Assembly: GCA_022495005.1 (NCBI GenBank)
Contig: JAGYXB010000158.1
Coordinates: 186,001 to 250,000, forward strand
DNA from: Rhyacophila brunnea
Taxonomy: Eukaryota; Arthropoda; Insecta; Trichoptera; Rhyacophilidae
Reading direction: 5' to 3'
Length of the DNA stretch: 64,000 nucleotides
This document shows positions 10,651-21,367 of the stretch, in pieces. The notes beneath the pieces were generated by a model. It had not been told where the DNA came from and did not search any database. It saw only the letters and a list, made by a program, of their open reading frames with translations. Each line of letters begins with the position of its first letter. Position 1 is the stretch's first letter. Position numbers and translations under genes: made by a program.

Positions 10651-13389
10651 CTTTCAAAATAACAAAAAATAACAAGATTTAAAATATGAAAACTACTTTT
10701 ATTTGTGTATGTACCTAGTATTTCTTAATATTTCATGAGAGAAAATTAAAGACATTTTTTTAATATAAGAATTTTATTGACAACTATTAAGTTATTAAAC
10801 CTGCTTAAATTAAGTATGTACCTCTTTATGTATTCAACTATTTTTTTTAATTATAATATTATTTTTTATTTACTCCTGTATTTATTTTGTTTTAGATAAC
10901 TCGTAAAGAAAACTCGATTTTATAATGATTTGTATAAATTTTAATATCTATTTATTTAAATATTGATATTTTTTTTTTTACATTTTGGCATATTTTATAA
11001 AGTACTTTGGACAAATTTTCACGAATATTGGGTTTCAGTAGGAAGTTGAATGATTTTTGTCAATTTAGTCAACAAGTAACCACAAATAAAGTAACCTGAT
11101 AAGGTAAGCGAAGTAACCAATTGATGTCACCATACATTATTTTGTTTTTCATATTAACATATAAACGATTTCGAAAACTACAATCCTCCCTAGCCCTTTA
11201 CTCTCCATTCCCCTTGCTGTGCAATCATTTGACGTTCGTTATTTGTGCGAACTGCGAACTAGTGTAAAGTGTTTAAACGTGTTAATAATCTAAATAGTAT
11301 TGAAAAGTGATAGGCTGGAGGATTATAAGTCGTATTATAACCTACTACTACGAAGAAGAAAAAATAAAAAATGAGCTCACTGGGCTTATAAATAAGGTTA
11401 GAGTCGCTGCAACTTACAGGTAGTTATTCTTTTACATTTTAGTGTAACCATATAACTAAAAATATCCCGAAAGATTGGAAAAAGTTGTTATCTAGTAAAT
11501 TGTAGGTAACACATTCCGTACCAAAGTAGGGAAAAAGTCTCTTAAAACTGGCAATCTTTCTTAATATAACGCAGCGCCTTGACGGCGGCTATGACACTTC
11601 AATTTATAATTTTCGCTGTCTATATACTTTTCGTTGTCATCTTTAAAGACAAACAGTCCAATGATGACATAGACCTAAATTGCATTCCATAAAGTTATTC
11701 TACAAAGGCTAACAGGTCGTTCATGAATAAATCATGGGTTTTCTGTTTAAATATACATTCACTCTGGTCAAAATCAACATCAAAATGAAATTGAATTCAG
11801 TATTTTTAACGAAGTTTTAATAATCATAACACGTTGTTGAATTGACTGACTACAATACTGCCAATAAAATGATAATAAAAAAAATAAGTATGATGCATAT
11901 AACACCCATTATAATGTATGCGAATATTAGTAAAGTACTTATGTATCATTGGTATAAATATAGATTTTAAATTAAAGCTATTTTTAAATATAATTTGAGT
12001 TAGTTGGACTTTGAAGAACAGACGGTTTATATTATAATATTAATAAGTTAATACGGTTGTGATAATATGGTAGAATATTTTTATAGGTTTCGCTTATATT
12101 TTTATTTCAGGACTCTCAATAGAATTCATATTATTACTCATCAACTCTGTTAAAAAAAATGTCGCCAAAGCCGTCTTTGAACGCAAAAGAAGATTATCCG
12201 TATTTACCCGAAATTTAATTATAATTAAAAACTCCGGTAAAAATAATTCAGCGGGAATATCATCAAACCGAAACGGGCAACACTAATTCGCTCCGGCGGG
12301 CGGAAAAAAGAACTGGGCGATGGGAAACGCACCAAATTCACAATCAGATTATAGCGCGCTTTTTATTTGCGTATTCCGTTTGTGTGTATGTTGACTTGCC
12401 GACATAACTGGAAGCAGGGCCATCGCGTGGTTTAAATCTACCCACCACCCATAGCATTCGCAAGTAATAATTCAAAATGATAATATAAATTAAATAACAT
12501 GAATTTCTTCAGATTGCTTATTGAGATATTGTCTATAATACCACAATCACGTCTACAAAAATAAATTATTCGTGAATACTTAAATAATGAACTCATAAAA
12601 AGAGACGGATTATATTTTTTTCATAAAAAGATAAAGAAAATAGCATGCAAAAAAATGTTGCTATTACGTAGGACATAGATATAAGGAAATTGTATAACTA
12701 TTTGTTATTATTTATTTAATCGAAAAACAATAAATATTTGTTGATATTTTATTTTGATCATGCTAAGATCATCAATAATTTATATTTATATAATATATTT
12801 GGACCTAAGAGTCAGTCTCAAGCCAAATTTCTCCAAAAAAGTGTTCACAGATTTTGTACTTATTTTCGTACTGTTAATAGTGTTAGGATGATCATCAATA
12901 ATGTCAATTTAGTTGGATGATGTGACCACCTCTTAATTTAACCGCTCATCTCTCATGCACATATTTGACATAAATATACGTTGGTCCTGGCTAGACGTTA
13001 AAATTTGTAACGATTCACCTATCCGCCGAAATGTAATTATCGTGGCGCCGCTAATGCCCCCTGCAGGTGTAATCCACTTTAACCTGACGTCGAAAACTGA
13101 ATAGATTGCTACTAAAAAAACCGCCGGTGTACTTTATGTTCTTGGTACGTCGAATTTATAGTTGCTAGCTTGGCTAACAGAAAGTTACAGTTACGGCTAA
13201 GTTACAGTCACGGCATTTGGCTCAGGCCATAGTCACAGATCGAGCATGGCGGCGTTCATTGTCGACTTCCTGGGAACCTCGTTTTATATACGACAAACTG
13301 CATCGGAGTTGCCCTCAAAACTTTACGCTAATTCTCAGAAGCGTATCAACTTATTGAGGTTGCTGCAAAAAACTAACTAAGTTTTACTG
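10651..13389. other. Neuroligin intron 7, first part
   Basis: Mostly AT-rich. Less AT-rich, unassigned patches lie at 11150-11400, 12230-12430 and 13000-13330; none has a convincing open frame or splice-bounded exon. They could be intronic regulatory DNA or old repeats. Confidence 0.4.
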
Positions 13390-13575
13390 ATATAAATTTG
13401 TTGATAACTTTATCAGCGTTTATAAACTATAAACATACTACATAAGCGTGAAGTTTGATAGTGTTATCAGAAAATAATATGACGTAGTTAGAACGACGCG
13501 GATTGAGAGAAAACGGTGGAATAGGCTTCACGTAAGAGCAGTCGGAAATAATGACGGTAACACAATAATTAAAAT
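13390..13575 (+). repeat. Dispersed repeat family D, copy 2
   Basis: Plus-strand relative of 8252-8450, which lies in the opposite orientation. Shared blocks are ACATAAGCGTGAAGTT, ATATGACGTAGTTAG and a closing GTAAGAGCAGT. No coding frame. Confidence 0.7.
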
Positions 13576-14299
13576 TATCTTATGTAATTCGATCTTTCGT
13601 ATCTATGTCAGATACGGCTAATATCCTTTAGAAAATAATAGTTACGACCAAATCGCATAGATCGAGTTTTTTCTTAAACTCTGTAAACACGGCTATTAAA
13701 ACCTCGATTTTCTCTGTTACTATTATAGTAGTTATGGCTTGGAGTTATTTACCGATCTTCAAAAACTTCAAATGCTAAATCCAAATTCATCAAAACATGA
13801 AAATACCTAATTACGTAATTTACGGCCTCTGTGCTTAGTACGACAATATACTGACACTAATCGCCCCGAAGAAAAATCTTTAATATATTTTAATTGAAAA
13901 ACGGTATGTGATTCAGTAAAATCTAATAATAATCAAAAATAGTGTATTAAATACTTTATATTATACTTAAAAACAAGTATGAACACGTCAAGCTGAAAAT
14001 ACTGTTTTAATGTCGATCACCGATACTTTTTTAAAGGTGTAATATGCCACAAAAATCTTTGTTAATAAACAAAATAATGAAAGTATTTCAAGTGTGACTA
14101 TTAGTTATATTAGAATGGCACAGATATAGCTTATAACTAAAGACAGAACTCATTTATGGAACATAGAACCAAATGCGTTTTTTTCTTTTTATAACTACAC
14201 CTGGCCAAGATACGCACCAAGTTTAGTAGTAATGAGACAGTTGTGTGCTATAAAGCAGTGAAGTATTCACAGAAAAATTTATGCATTGAGAAAGCCACA

Positions 14300-14400
14300 A
14301 TATGTATTGTGACCTCAACGGGATTCAAATACGAAGCACCCGGATACGAAATCAGTGTCTTTCATTGGACTACAAGACATGGTAGAAAATGAGCCTCAAT
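14300..14400 (-). repeat. tRNA-derived SINE head
   Basis: On the minus strand a tRNA-like segment runs from GTCTTGTAGTCCAATG (about 14385) to a B-box-like TATTTGAATCCCGTTG (about 14320). It has family A layout, with a diverged tail to the left. Probably an old copy. Confidence 0.55.
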
Positions 14401-15836
14401 AAAAGACTGTCGTCTGTGTCTTTAGGACGTATATGATTCTGCAAGTGCATTGTTTACTGAGACTTTAATATCCTCGAAAATTTAAATTCTTTTTGGATAG
14501 CGTGCTATACAAAAGAGGCATTGGGTTAACGCTGATAATATGGAGTAACTAGATGAAGAAATTCACTGGAAATTCTACAATAACCGCTACAAGACATGTA
14601 GTTGATCATAATGTTACTGTAGGTGTATATGGAGAAACCTGGTCAATAATTCATTAGTATTCCAGAGAGATTATGATCCTTAGTCATAAATTGGTCAATG
14701 ACGAAAAAAGAATGTAATTAATATATTAAAAAAATGACGCAATCAAGCCCAGTATGATTTTTATATTATATAAACGGCTCTAAGCATGTGAAAGATATCT
14801 GAAGCATTCATATTTTTGTGTGAAAATGACTGACGGGGGGGGGGGATATGTTGAGAAAAGCTGTGATTGTTAACAATATTATATCTTAATTTGACATTTT
14901 TTTTCTTAGTTACTCATCTGCATATGGCATTTAATCCATTAAATAATTATTACATAATATTATCTATTAAGTTTCACGTTTTTTAAAAAATATACAAACT
15001 GAAAACAAATTTATAATAATAAACATTTTTAAACCTTGGTATTTAAATTATTGAATTTGAATACCTAGTCGTCACTTAAAAAATATTATTTTTAAATGCC
15101 TACATATTGTCCGTATATAATAAACATGTCTCATAATTTAAAAAAATATATATATAATTTACATTGCACATATTATAAACATGCATTAACTTGCTAAAAG
15201 TAAATGGAAATTGTTGAATTTACGTTTTGCCAATATTTTCTTTTTTATTTAGGTATATCAATTATGGTCATAGTAAGGTACTCTTATTTGATGAAAGAAA
15301 TTATGGCAAATACTAACTAGTACGGTGTGTTTGAACAAAATAATCAATTATTTCGGGTATTTCACTACGATCCGTCGATCGCCAGGAAAGCGTTGAATTA
15401 TTCATGCAGTGATTGCAAACCGAAGTCCGACGAGCAGACTGACGCTTCAAAATTTAATAAGGCTGGGTTCATTCGTTGTCTGACAAATCAACAGAATGCA
15501 GCGTATTTCATATCAAATATGCAACGATTTATAATTGAATGTATTACGCAGATAGATATATTAAATTTTATGAATTTTTGATTGATTTTTATAATTGCAT
15601 GGAAACTATAATATAATATTAATAATACATCGTTTAGTTATTTTATAAATACTATTTATATCAGTTAATTGATACTTTATTGTGTTATTATTAAAGTTTA
15701 ACTCTATTATTGATATCGTAAATTATATATGGTTAAAACTATGGTACATAACTTAAGTAAACTACAAGTAGATATTACGATATAATATACTTACTTCTTT
15801 ACTCTTGTTCATTATGCATAATATACTGTTATTATT

Positions 15837-16028
15837 CTACAGTAGCACTATGATGGGTAAGGCAAAAGTGATTCACAGTATTGTATGTGTATTGTTTACT
15901 AAAATGCCTATTTCAATGCTTACCATTTCGACTGCGAATAGCATTATTTGCTGTAACATAGTGCCACTGTTGAGTAATTCCAGTTTACCACTATACCTAT
16001 TTTAGGGCGGCGTATAGTGCTACCGTAG
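15837..16028. mobile_element. Short MITE-like inverted-repeat element
   Basis: 192 bp bounded by CTACAGTAGCACTAT (15837-15851) and its complement with one mismatch (16014-16028). A single copy in this window. No clear target duplication. Confidence 0.5.
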
Positions 16029-16235
16029 TTATAACTAGTGCAATTTAATACAATTTATATGTTAAAGAGGTTTAATTAACAATACGTATCAAAAAATAGT
16101 AAATTTAAAGATAAACAGAAACACAATTTTCGAATAACTTTTATAACGTATACGTTTTATAAAGGTTATCATGTCGTTAATTTTTTTTTATAATTTTATT
16201 AATTTGAATCTCATTTAATGTTTTTTTTTTCTTTT

Positions 16236-16450
16236 AACCATGTCTGATCCGAATAAGAATATCTGGGCCTAATATATTTATTTTTTATTTTTAACGAGAA
16301 ATGGATGTTAACCATTTGCTCAACCTATTAAAACCTCTTACTCCAAACGCAAATTGACAAACAATACGTGTATTTGCCAGACCCAGAATTCAAACCTGGG
16401 ACCAAACGATATTTTAATCCGACCTCTAAGTCGCTTGGCTATCATGGGTG
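16236..16450 (-). repeat. SINE family B copy
   Basis: The tRNA-like head is at the right on the minus strand: A-box-like TAGCCAAGCGACTTAGAGG near 16440 and B-box-like AGGTTTGAATTCTGGG near 16395. The tail towards the left contains the complement of AGAAATGGATGTTAACCA (16299-16316) and GCTCAACCTATTA. Same family as 41150-41390 and 56700-56925. Confidence 0.8.
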
Positions 16451-16755
16451 TTAAAAACTATTTCTTTTTTTTAATTTAAAAAAAAATAAAAAATTTCACT
16501 TCTTATTTATATTCAATTATAATACGTCAGTATTGTAAAAATACTTAAACCTGTTACTTCAAGGCAACTTATTTAATTACAATAAAATTAAATACATTCA
16601 GTGGCAGAAAATGGATTGAAATAGAACCGTTATTTTTTAGTAATATTTTTAAAATAATAGCTTAATATTTTTTATTAGCCAGTAAAAAGCAACTTCCTTA
16701 AAATTGTGTTTAAAAATTCACTACCATGACTAATTGAAAAAAAAAATCTGCTTAC

Positions 16756-17035
16756 CAAACGCTAAATATCGCTGAGACCCTGGCTCATACGTTGTCCACG
16801 GAACACTCTTGTACTGTGTTTTTTCCCGGCCATAGTCGGCATATTGTGGGGGGGCGGGATCACCCGGCTTTCCGTTAGGGTCACCACACTTTGCGAAGGT
16901 CACGACCAGCGAAAGCAGGGCTTCAGACACGGCTCCGTCTTGTCGGGAATAGTTTGCGGGGAAGTATGGAAGACCGTCTACCATTGGCAAGCCTAGTACG
17001 TAACCTATCGGTTCACCGCGTACGCTACCAAGACG
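16756..17035 (-). CDS. Nlg: Neuroligin exon 7 (catalytic His region replaced)
   Basis: Encodes residues 483-576, opening RLGSVRGEPIGYVLGLPMV. In active cholinesterases this stretch carries the catalytic His (xxHGxE...). Here the aligned residue is Arg488, so the charge-relay His is absent, as expected for a non-enzymatic neuroligin. FPANYSRQDGAVSEALLSLVV (505-525) is the conserved helix with an N-glycosylation sequon at Asn510. NGKPGDP and YLAFG follow near the C-terminus. Acceptor ATAG, donor GTAAG. Incoming phase 0, outgoing phase 1. Confidence 0.93.
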
Positions 17036-17951
17036 CTATTTGTATAAAAACACAATAATTAGTTAATAATATTTAACATTTTGTTTCTATTCGCTGTCTA
17101 GACAGAAACGTGTAACATCTAAAAATGATTAATATGAATTAATACTCACTAATTACGTACCTACTTTTTTTTTTTATTATCTAGGTATCTTAATTAATTA
17201 GTCCAAAAAAGCTGGTTACGACAAAATACTTTAGAACTCAATAGTGTAATTTTATCAGAATATATTTTATAAATGACTAGTGAGGAACAATAACATGTGT
17301 TTTATCAATTTTAGAGAAAAAATATAAATGCATGAGTCAAATAATGTAGTTTGACGAAATCACATAGAATTATTTTTTTTCTTATAATATAATAACGAAT
17401 GTCTCACAATAATACAAATGTTTTATAAGAGCTTTCAATTTCAGTAAATGAAAAAATAAAAGTAAAACAGAACTAGATATTGCGATAGAGAATCTTGATG
17501 AATTATGTGTAATCCTATTTCTCGTTTTTCAGTATTTTTTTCTGAGATTACGAGATTCTCGAGAGTTCTTGATTTTTTCATTATATTTCTATTTTACCGG
17601 GAAAAGCTCGAGACAAATTTTGAGAATTCTTAAGAAAACGCAAGCTCTAGTTGTGTTTAATAATACTATTTAACTGTGGTTGTATAGTATATTTATATGC
17701 TTTACTATAAATATGTTATACTATTTTTTAGAAATATTTAGTTATGAAATAATGATTATAAATACAAGTGAAATTTATGTTTTATGAGTATGTAATCAAA
17801 ATTTAAGATAATGCAAAATAAAGATTAACAGAAGTACCGAAACCTGAAATGGATTTAAATTTCATTATAATATATATTAAATGATATCAAAATTAGTAAA
17901 ACAATCAATGGACACAGTAGAATAATATATTAATACAATTTTAATAATTAC
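17036..17951. other. Neuroligin intron 6 with hAT-like relic
   Basis: AT-rich intron. At 17515-17650 there is a decayed stretch with the TCTCGAGA/TTCTCGAG style of the hAT-like family at 6462-7065, ending near AGCTCTAG. Nothing else recognised. Confidence 0.5.
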
Positions 17952-18613
17952 CTGCGGATAATCTCCATCCTTCGACTGATAGGCAAAATGCATAAAGTAC
18001 GTTGGAGCACCCCTTCTAGCGTGCAAGTGCGCCACTCTTAGCATAGGTGCAGCCGTATGCCCGTCACTCAAAGCTTCCATAGTCGAATCTCTGATATTAA
18101 TCGGATGCTGAATGGGCTTATCCCAGTCTGTATACTCGTTTCTCACAGCCGCGTATATCTCATTTAAATGATAAACATAAGAATTCCTAATAAAAGTCCT
18201 TAATACTCTATTTCTATAGTCCTCCTCGAAACCGTACTGGATATCAGTAGCACTAAAATCGTAGTAGCTCTCTGTTGTAGCAACGCCGAGCATCAGATTG
18301 CACGTTATGAAACTATCACTTGCTACTTCCATTGCGTGTGTTGGTTCGATGCCGTCTTGCTCGATGGGATGGTGAGGTCCCCAGGTTGGCATGAACTTTG
18401 CGTCTGATATTCTGACGTGGAGGAGGACTTCGAGGGGTTTATTCTGCAGGCACTGTGTGATATCATCGTCGTCTGGGGGGGTGCTGGATGGGTGGGACTC
18501 GTTGTAGCAGCCGAGTTGTTCGGCCACAGCTGCGCGCAATGAATCCGGATCGTGGACCATTGCCCAGGGACTAAGTGCGCTGCCACTCAGCAATACAAGT
18601 CGATGTATGAGAC
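17952..18613 (-). CDS. Nlg: Neuroligin exon 6 (core of esterase-like domain)
   Basis: The largest exon: residues 262-482, 220 whole codons plus a split Gly. It opens LIHRLVLLSGSALSPWA, the strand-helix step that follows the nucleophile elbow in the family. A sequon (Asn299 in CYNES) sits beside a Pro/Asp-rich insert (STPPDDDD, 304-312). GVATTESYYDF (371-381) holds Glu376, which aligns with the acidic triad residue and is kept. Cysteines 297 and 316 could form the usual loop disulphide. The exon ends GAPTYFMHFAYQSKDGDYPQ. Acceptor AAG near 18614, donor GTAAT at 17951. Confidence 0.95.
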
Positions 18614-20406
18614 CTTAGGAAATTGAAACATATTTATACGAAGCTTTTCACTGATTAAATAAACCAGCAACATGTATTTTACTACACACTTTTAGTATAG
18701 ATAACGAAAATAATAATTTTATTAAAATGTAAAATTTGCTTGCATTAATGTTAAATGTTTATATAGTACCCAATGTATTTTTTTTAAATGAGTATATCTA
18801 AAGTTTTTGAAAATCATTTATTTTCTATAATAAATAATATACAATACTTAAATATTGTGTGTATTTAATATTGAATATTATAATCTCTATTATTAACTTA
18901 GCATCGGTCGCATTTGAGTCAGTAATTATAAAGCTAATAACCTTTCGATTGGTGTAAATGAAATAATCCCAAATAAAACTTATCTATAAGAAATTTTCAA
19001 AGCCTAATGTACCCACACGAAAGTGAAAAATGTGAATTTGAGTACAACTCATTTTTTCGGATTTTTTTTTTGATATACTTACTCCTGACATTTTTCAGTG
19101 TAATGTAATTAAATTATTCATTATTATAAATTGTTATATTTGGGTTTGTATATAAATAAGTAGATAAGTATAAAATAGTATATCTTCCAAAACTAAGAAG
19201 ATTTATACAATAATTACTTTCAGGTATAGAAAATATATTTTATTGCATACATATTGCATACATTTTCACTTCCTAACTAGTGGCAATGTAAGATCGTCAA
19301 TGACTAACACTTTCCGACGTATTTTGTAACGCTGTAAATCACATTATAAGATGTAATCTAACCCCATAAATAAGCCATTTTCATCATAACGTCTTCTAGG
19401 CTTGGTATCCTTGATACTTTACACTATACAATATGACATTGTAATGTTGTAACATTGTAATGTAATTGTAATGTAATTTAAATCTTCATTTTTAAAATGG
19501 CATCACCAAGTAGATAAAGAGTCTGTACGTATGTAAATTTATAGAATAAAAACGTTTTAAAAAACCTATTTATATGATTACATTACATTATTAAAAATAA
19601 AAAAATAAACATACATATTCAGAAACACCCTAGAAAAATCTTAAAAAAAATCCTCGGAAAACAATAATTTAATAATAATGAACCGCCAGGTAATTTCATC
19701 ATAATTAGATAGAACATAGATACCTTTGTGGTCAATGCACGTGGGCGTGAATCCTGAGGGGGGGCGCAAGTTTGAATCCCGCTGGGTGTCGTATTTTTTT
19801 CATAAAGATTTTTACTATTGTTTAAGTATATATTAATTTCTCACAGGTGTTTTCAAATTATGTATGTTGTCAATCAATACATCAACAAATGTTGCGTTCT
19901 TAAATCTTGTGAAATATTTTTTTAAATAAAAACAGATAAATTTAAATAAATTATTAAATGAATCTTAAAAATTTACTAATATTAATAATAATAAATATTT
20001 ATAAAATTAGGTAAGTACAGATTATTAAGGAAATCAATCAGTACATGTCACAATATATTTTTTTTTCCTAAATAAATATAAAGTACAATATTGTTGCATA
20101 AATCTTTAACGTTTAATTATTAACTAACTAAATTGTTGAATAAATAAATTACTTACATAACGCAGTGTGTGATAAATAACCGCATATCTGTAGTATAAAT
20201 ATTCAAAAAACGTTCACCAGTTTACACGGAAGAGGTGATGTACAAGTGTATAGGAGGAACGAATTGAGACAAATCGATGCGACAGAATGCGATGGAAACA
20301 CATCCAGCATTTAAATATACCTATTTGTTTTTTTACGCGTGAAAATAATACACTTTTCTGAATCTGGCTTGATTATAACAATTTTCTATCAACATATAGT
20401 AATTAC
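18614..20406. other. Neuroligin intron 5
   Basis: AT-rich. A stretch of GTAATGT-type simple sequence lies near 19430-19480 and one SINE family A copy at 19715-19945. No other feature recognised. Confidence 0.5.
19715..19945 (+). repeat. tRNA-derived SINE family A copy
   Basis: Decayed head, then a B-box-like AGTTTGAATCCCGCTGG (19769-19785), followed by the family tail GTGTCGTATTTTTTTCAT, AAGATTTTTACTATTG, GTTTTCAAATTATGTATG and TTAAATCTTGTGAA. It includes a short run of G at 19759-19765. Confidence 0.75.
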
Positions 20407-20604
20407 CTTTGGCTTCAATCGTGAGCAGTAATAAATTTGCGAGCGCAGCACCGACTCCGTGGCCCAATAATGTGAGCCTAGTTGGATCTCCTCCGAAGGA
20501 AGCCAAGTTATTTTTAGCCCATCGAAGAGCATGAGCTAGGTCCCTTAGTGCAAGATTGCCTCCTGAGACACCAGGACGGTTTCCAGTGCGGGTTTTTAGA
20601 AATC
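20407..20604 (-). CDS. Nlg: Neuroligin exon 5 (nucleophile elbow, Ser lost)
   Basis: Encodes residues 196-262: GNRPGVSGGNLALRDL, then ALRWAKNNLASFGGDPTRLTLLGHGVGAALANLLLL. The G-x-S-x-G nucleophile elbow of active esterases is here G-H-G-V-G (residues 243-247), so Gly245 replaces the catalytic Ser. This is the hallmark of neuroligins against acetylcholinesterases. The flanking NLALRD and FGGDP motifs are fully conserved. Both ends split Gly codons; acceptor ACAG, donor GTAAT. Confidence 0.94.
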
Positions 20605-20786
20605 CTGTTGAAAAAAAAATGTATTGGATAAAGTACTATACATACTATGTACCTATACGTATTTTTTGTTTAGTTTAATGTACTCACCAAAAGTAAATAA
20701 AGTGTCATAATAAACATTAAAATTAAGTGCTAAATAAAAATATGTCGATGTTATAAAAAAAATAACAAAATGTCAATCTAGGGTAA

Positions 20787-21083
20787 TCAGAAATAATGGG
20801 AACAGAAATACCTAACAGGTAAGAAGAAGCAAGCAACCGATCTCGAGTCAGGAAGAATACAGGATAAATTTAAACACTTGTCAAGAATACGTTATACATC
20901 GAATACTGACAACTACTTTCGGTTTATGCATTGATTCTCATTTAATATTGGTGTACCACACACTATTGCACGTATATAATGCGTGGTTCATTTTCGTAGG
21001 ACACTCACACATTCAAAATCCTGCGTTAAAATTTACTGTATTGGTATGTAGTCTATCGAAATTGTATTTATTATCTGTTCTGT
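20787..21083 (+). repeat. Dispersed repeat family E, copy 1
   Basis: About 300 bp shared, at roughly 80% identity by eye and in the same orientation, with 62779-63064. Shared blocks include TCAGAAATAATGG, CAACCGATCTCGAGT, TTAATATTGGTGTA, TTTTCGTAGGACACTCACAC and TTATCTGTTCTGT. No inverted ends, tRNA boxes or coding frame recognised. Confidence 0.8.
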
Positions 21084-21367
21084 GTATGAACTCTTTGTAT
21101 AGTTTAAAGTTTATAATAACAATACATTGCATAGTATTAACCTCTCTTTTGACGATCGAAAGTACGCACTGCCATTTTTTTTAAATTAAGATATTCTGTA
21201 AATTGTAAAAATTACATACAATGATAAGTACCTATGTTGAATAAAATATTTTGATGATTGGTTAATCAGTGGTTTATTTGAATAAATTCACGTATGCCAA
21301 ATAAAAAAAATGAATATTATAATTGATAGTAGGTACAAATCAATTATAAAAAATACTCTTTTATGAT

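Noticed and set aside
14836..14846. Run of G as a quadruplex or special signal
   Set aside because: A single homopolymer of about ten bases without further G runs; simple sequence.
18323..18586. 87-codon minus-strand frame overlapping neuroligin exon 6
   Set aside because: Out-of-frame shadow of the exon.
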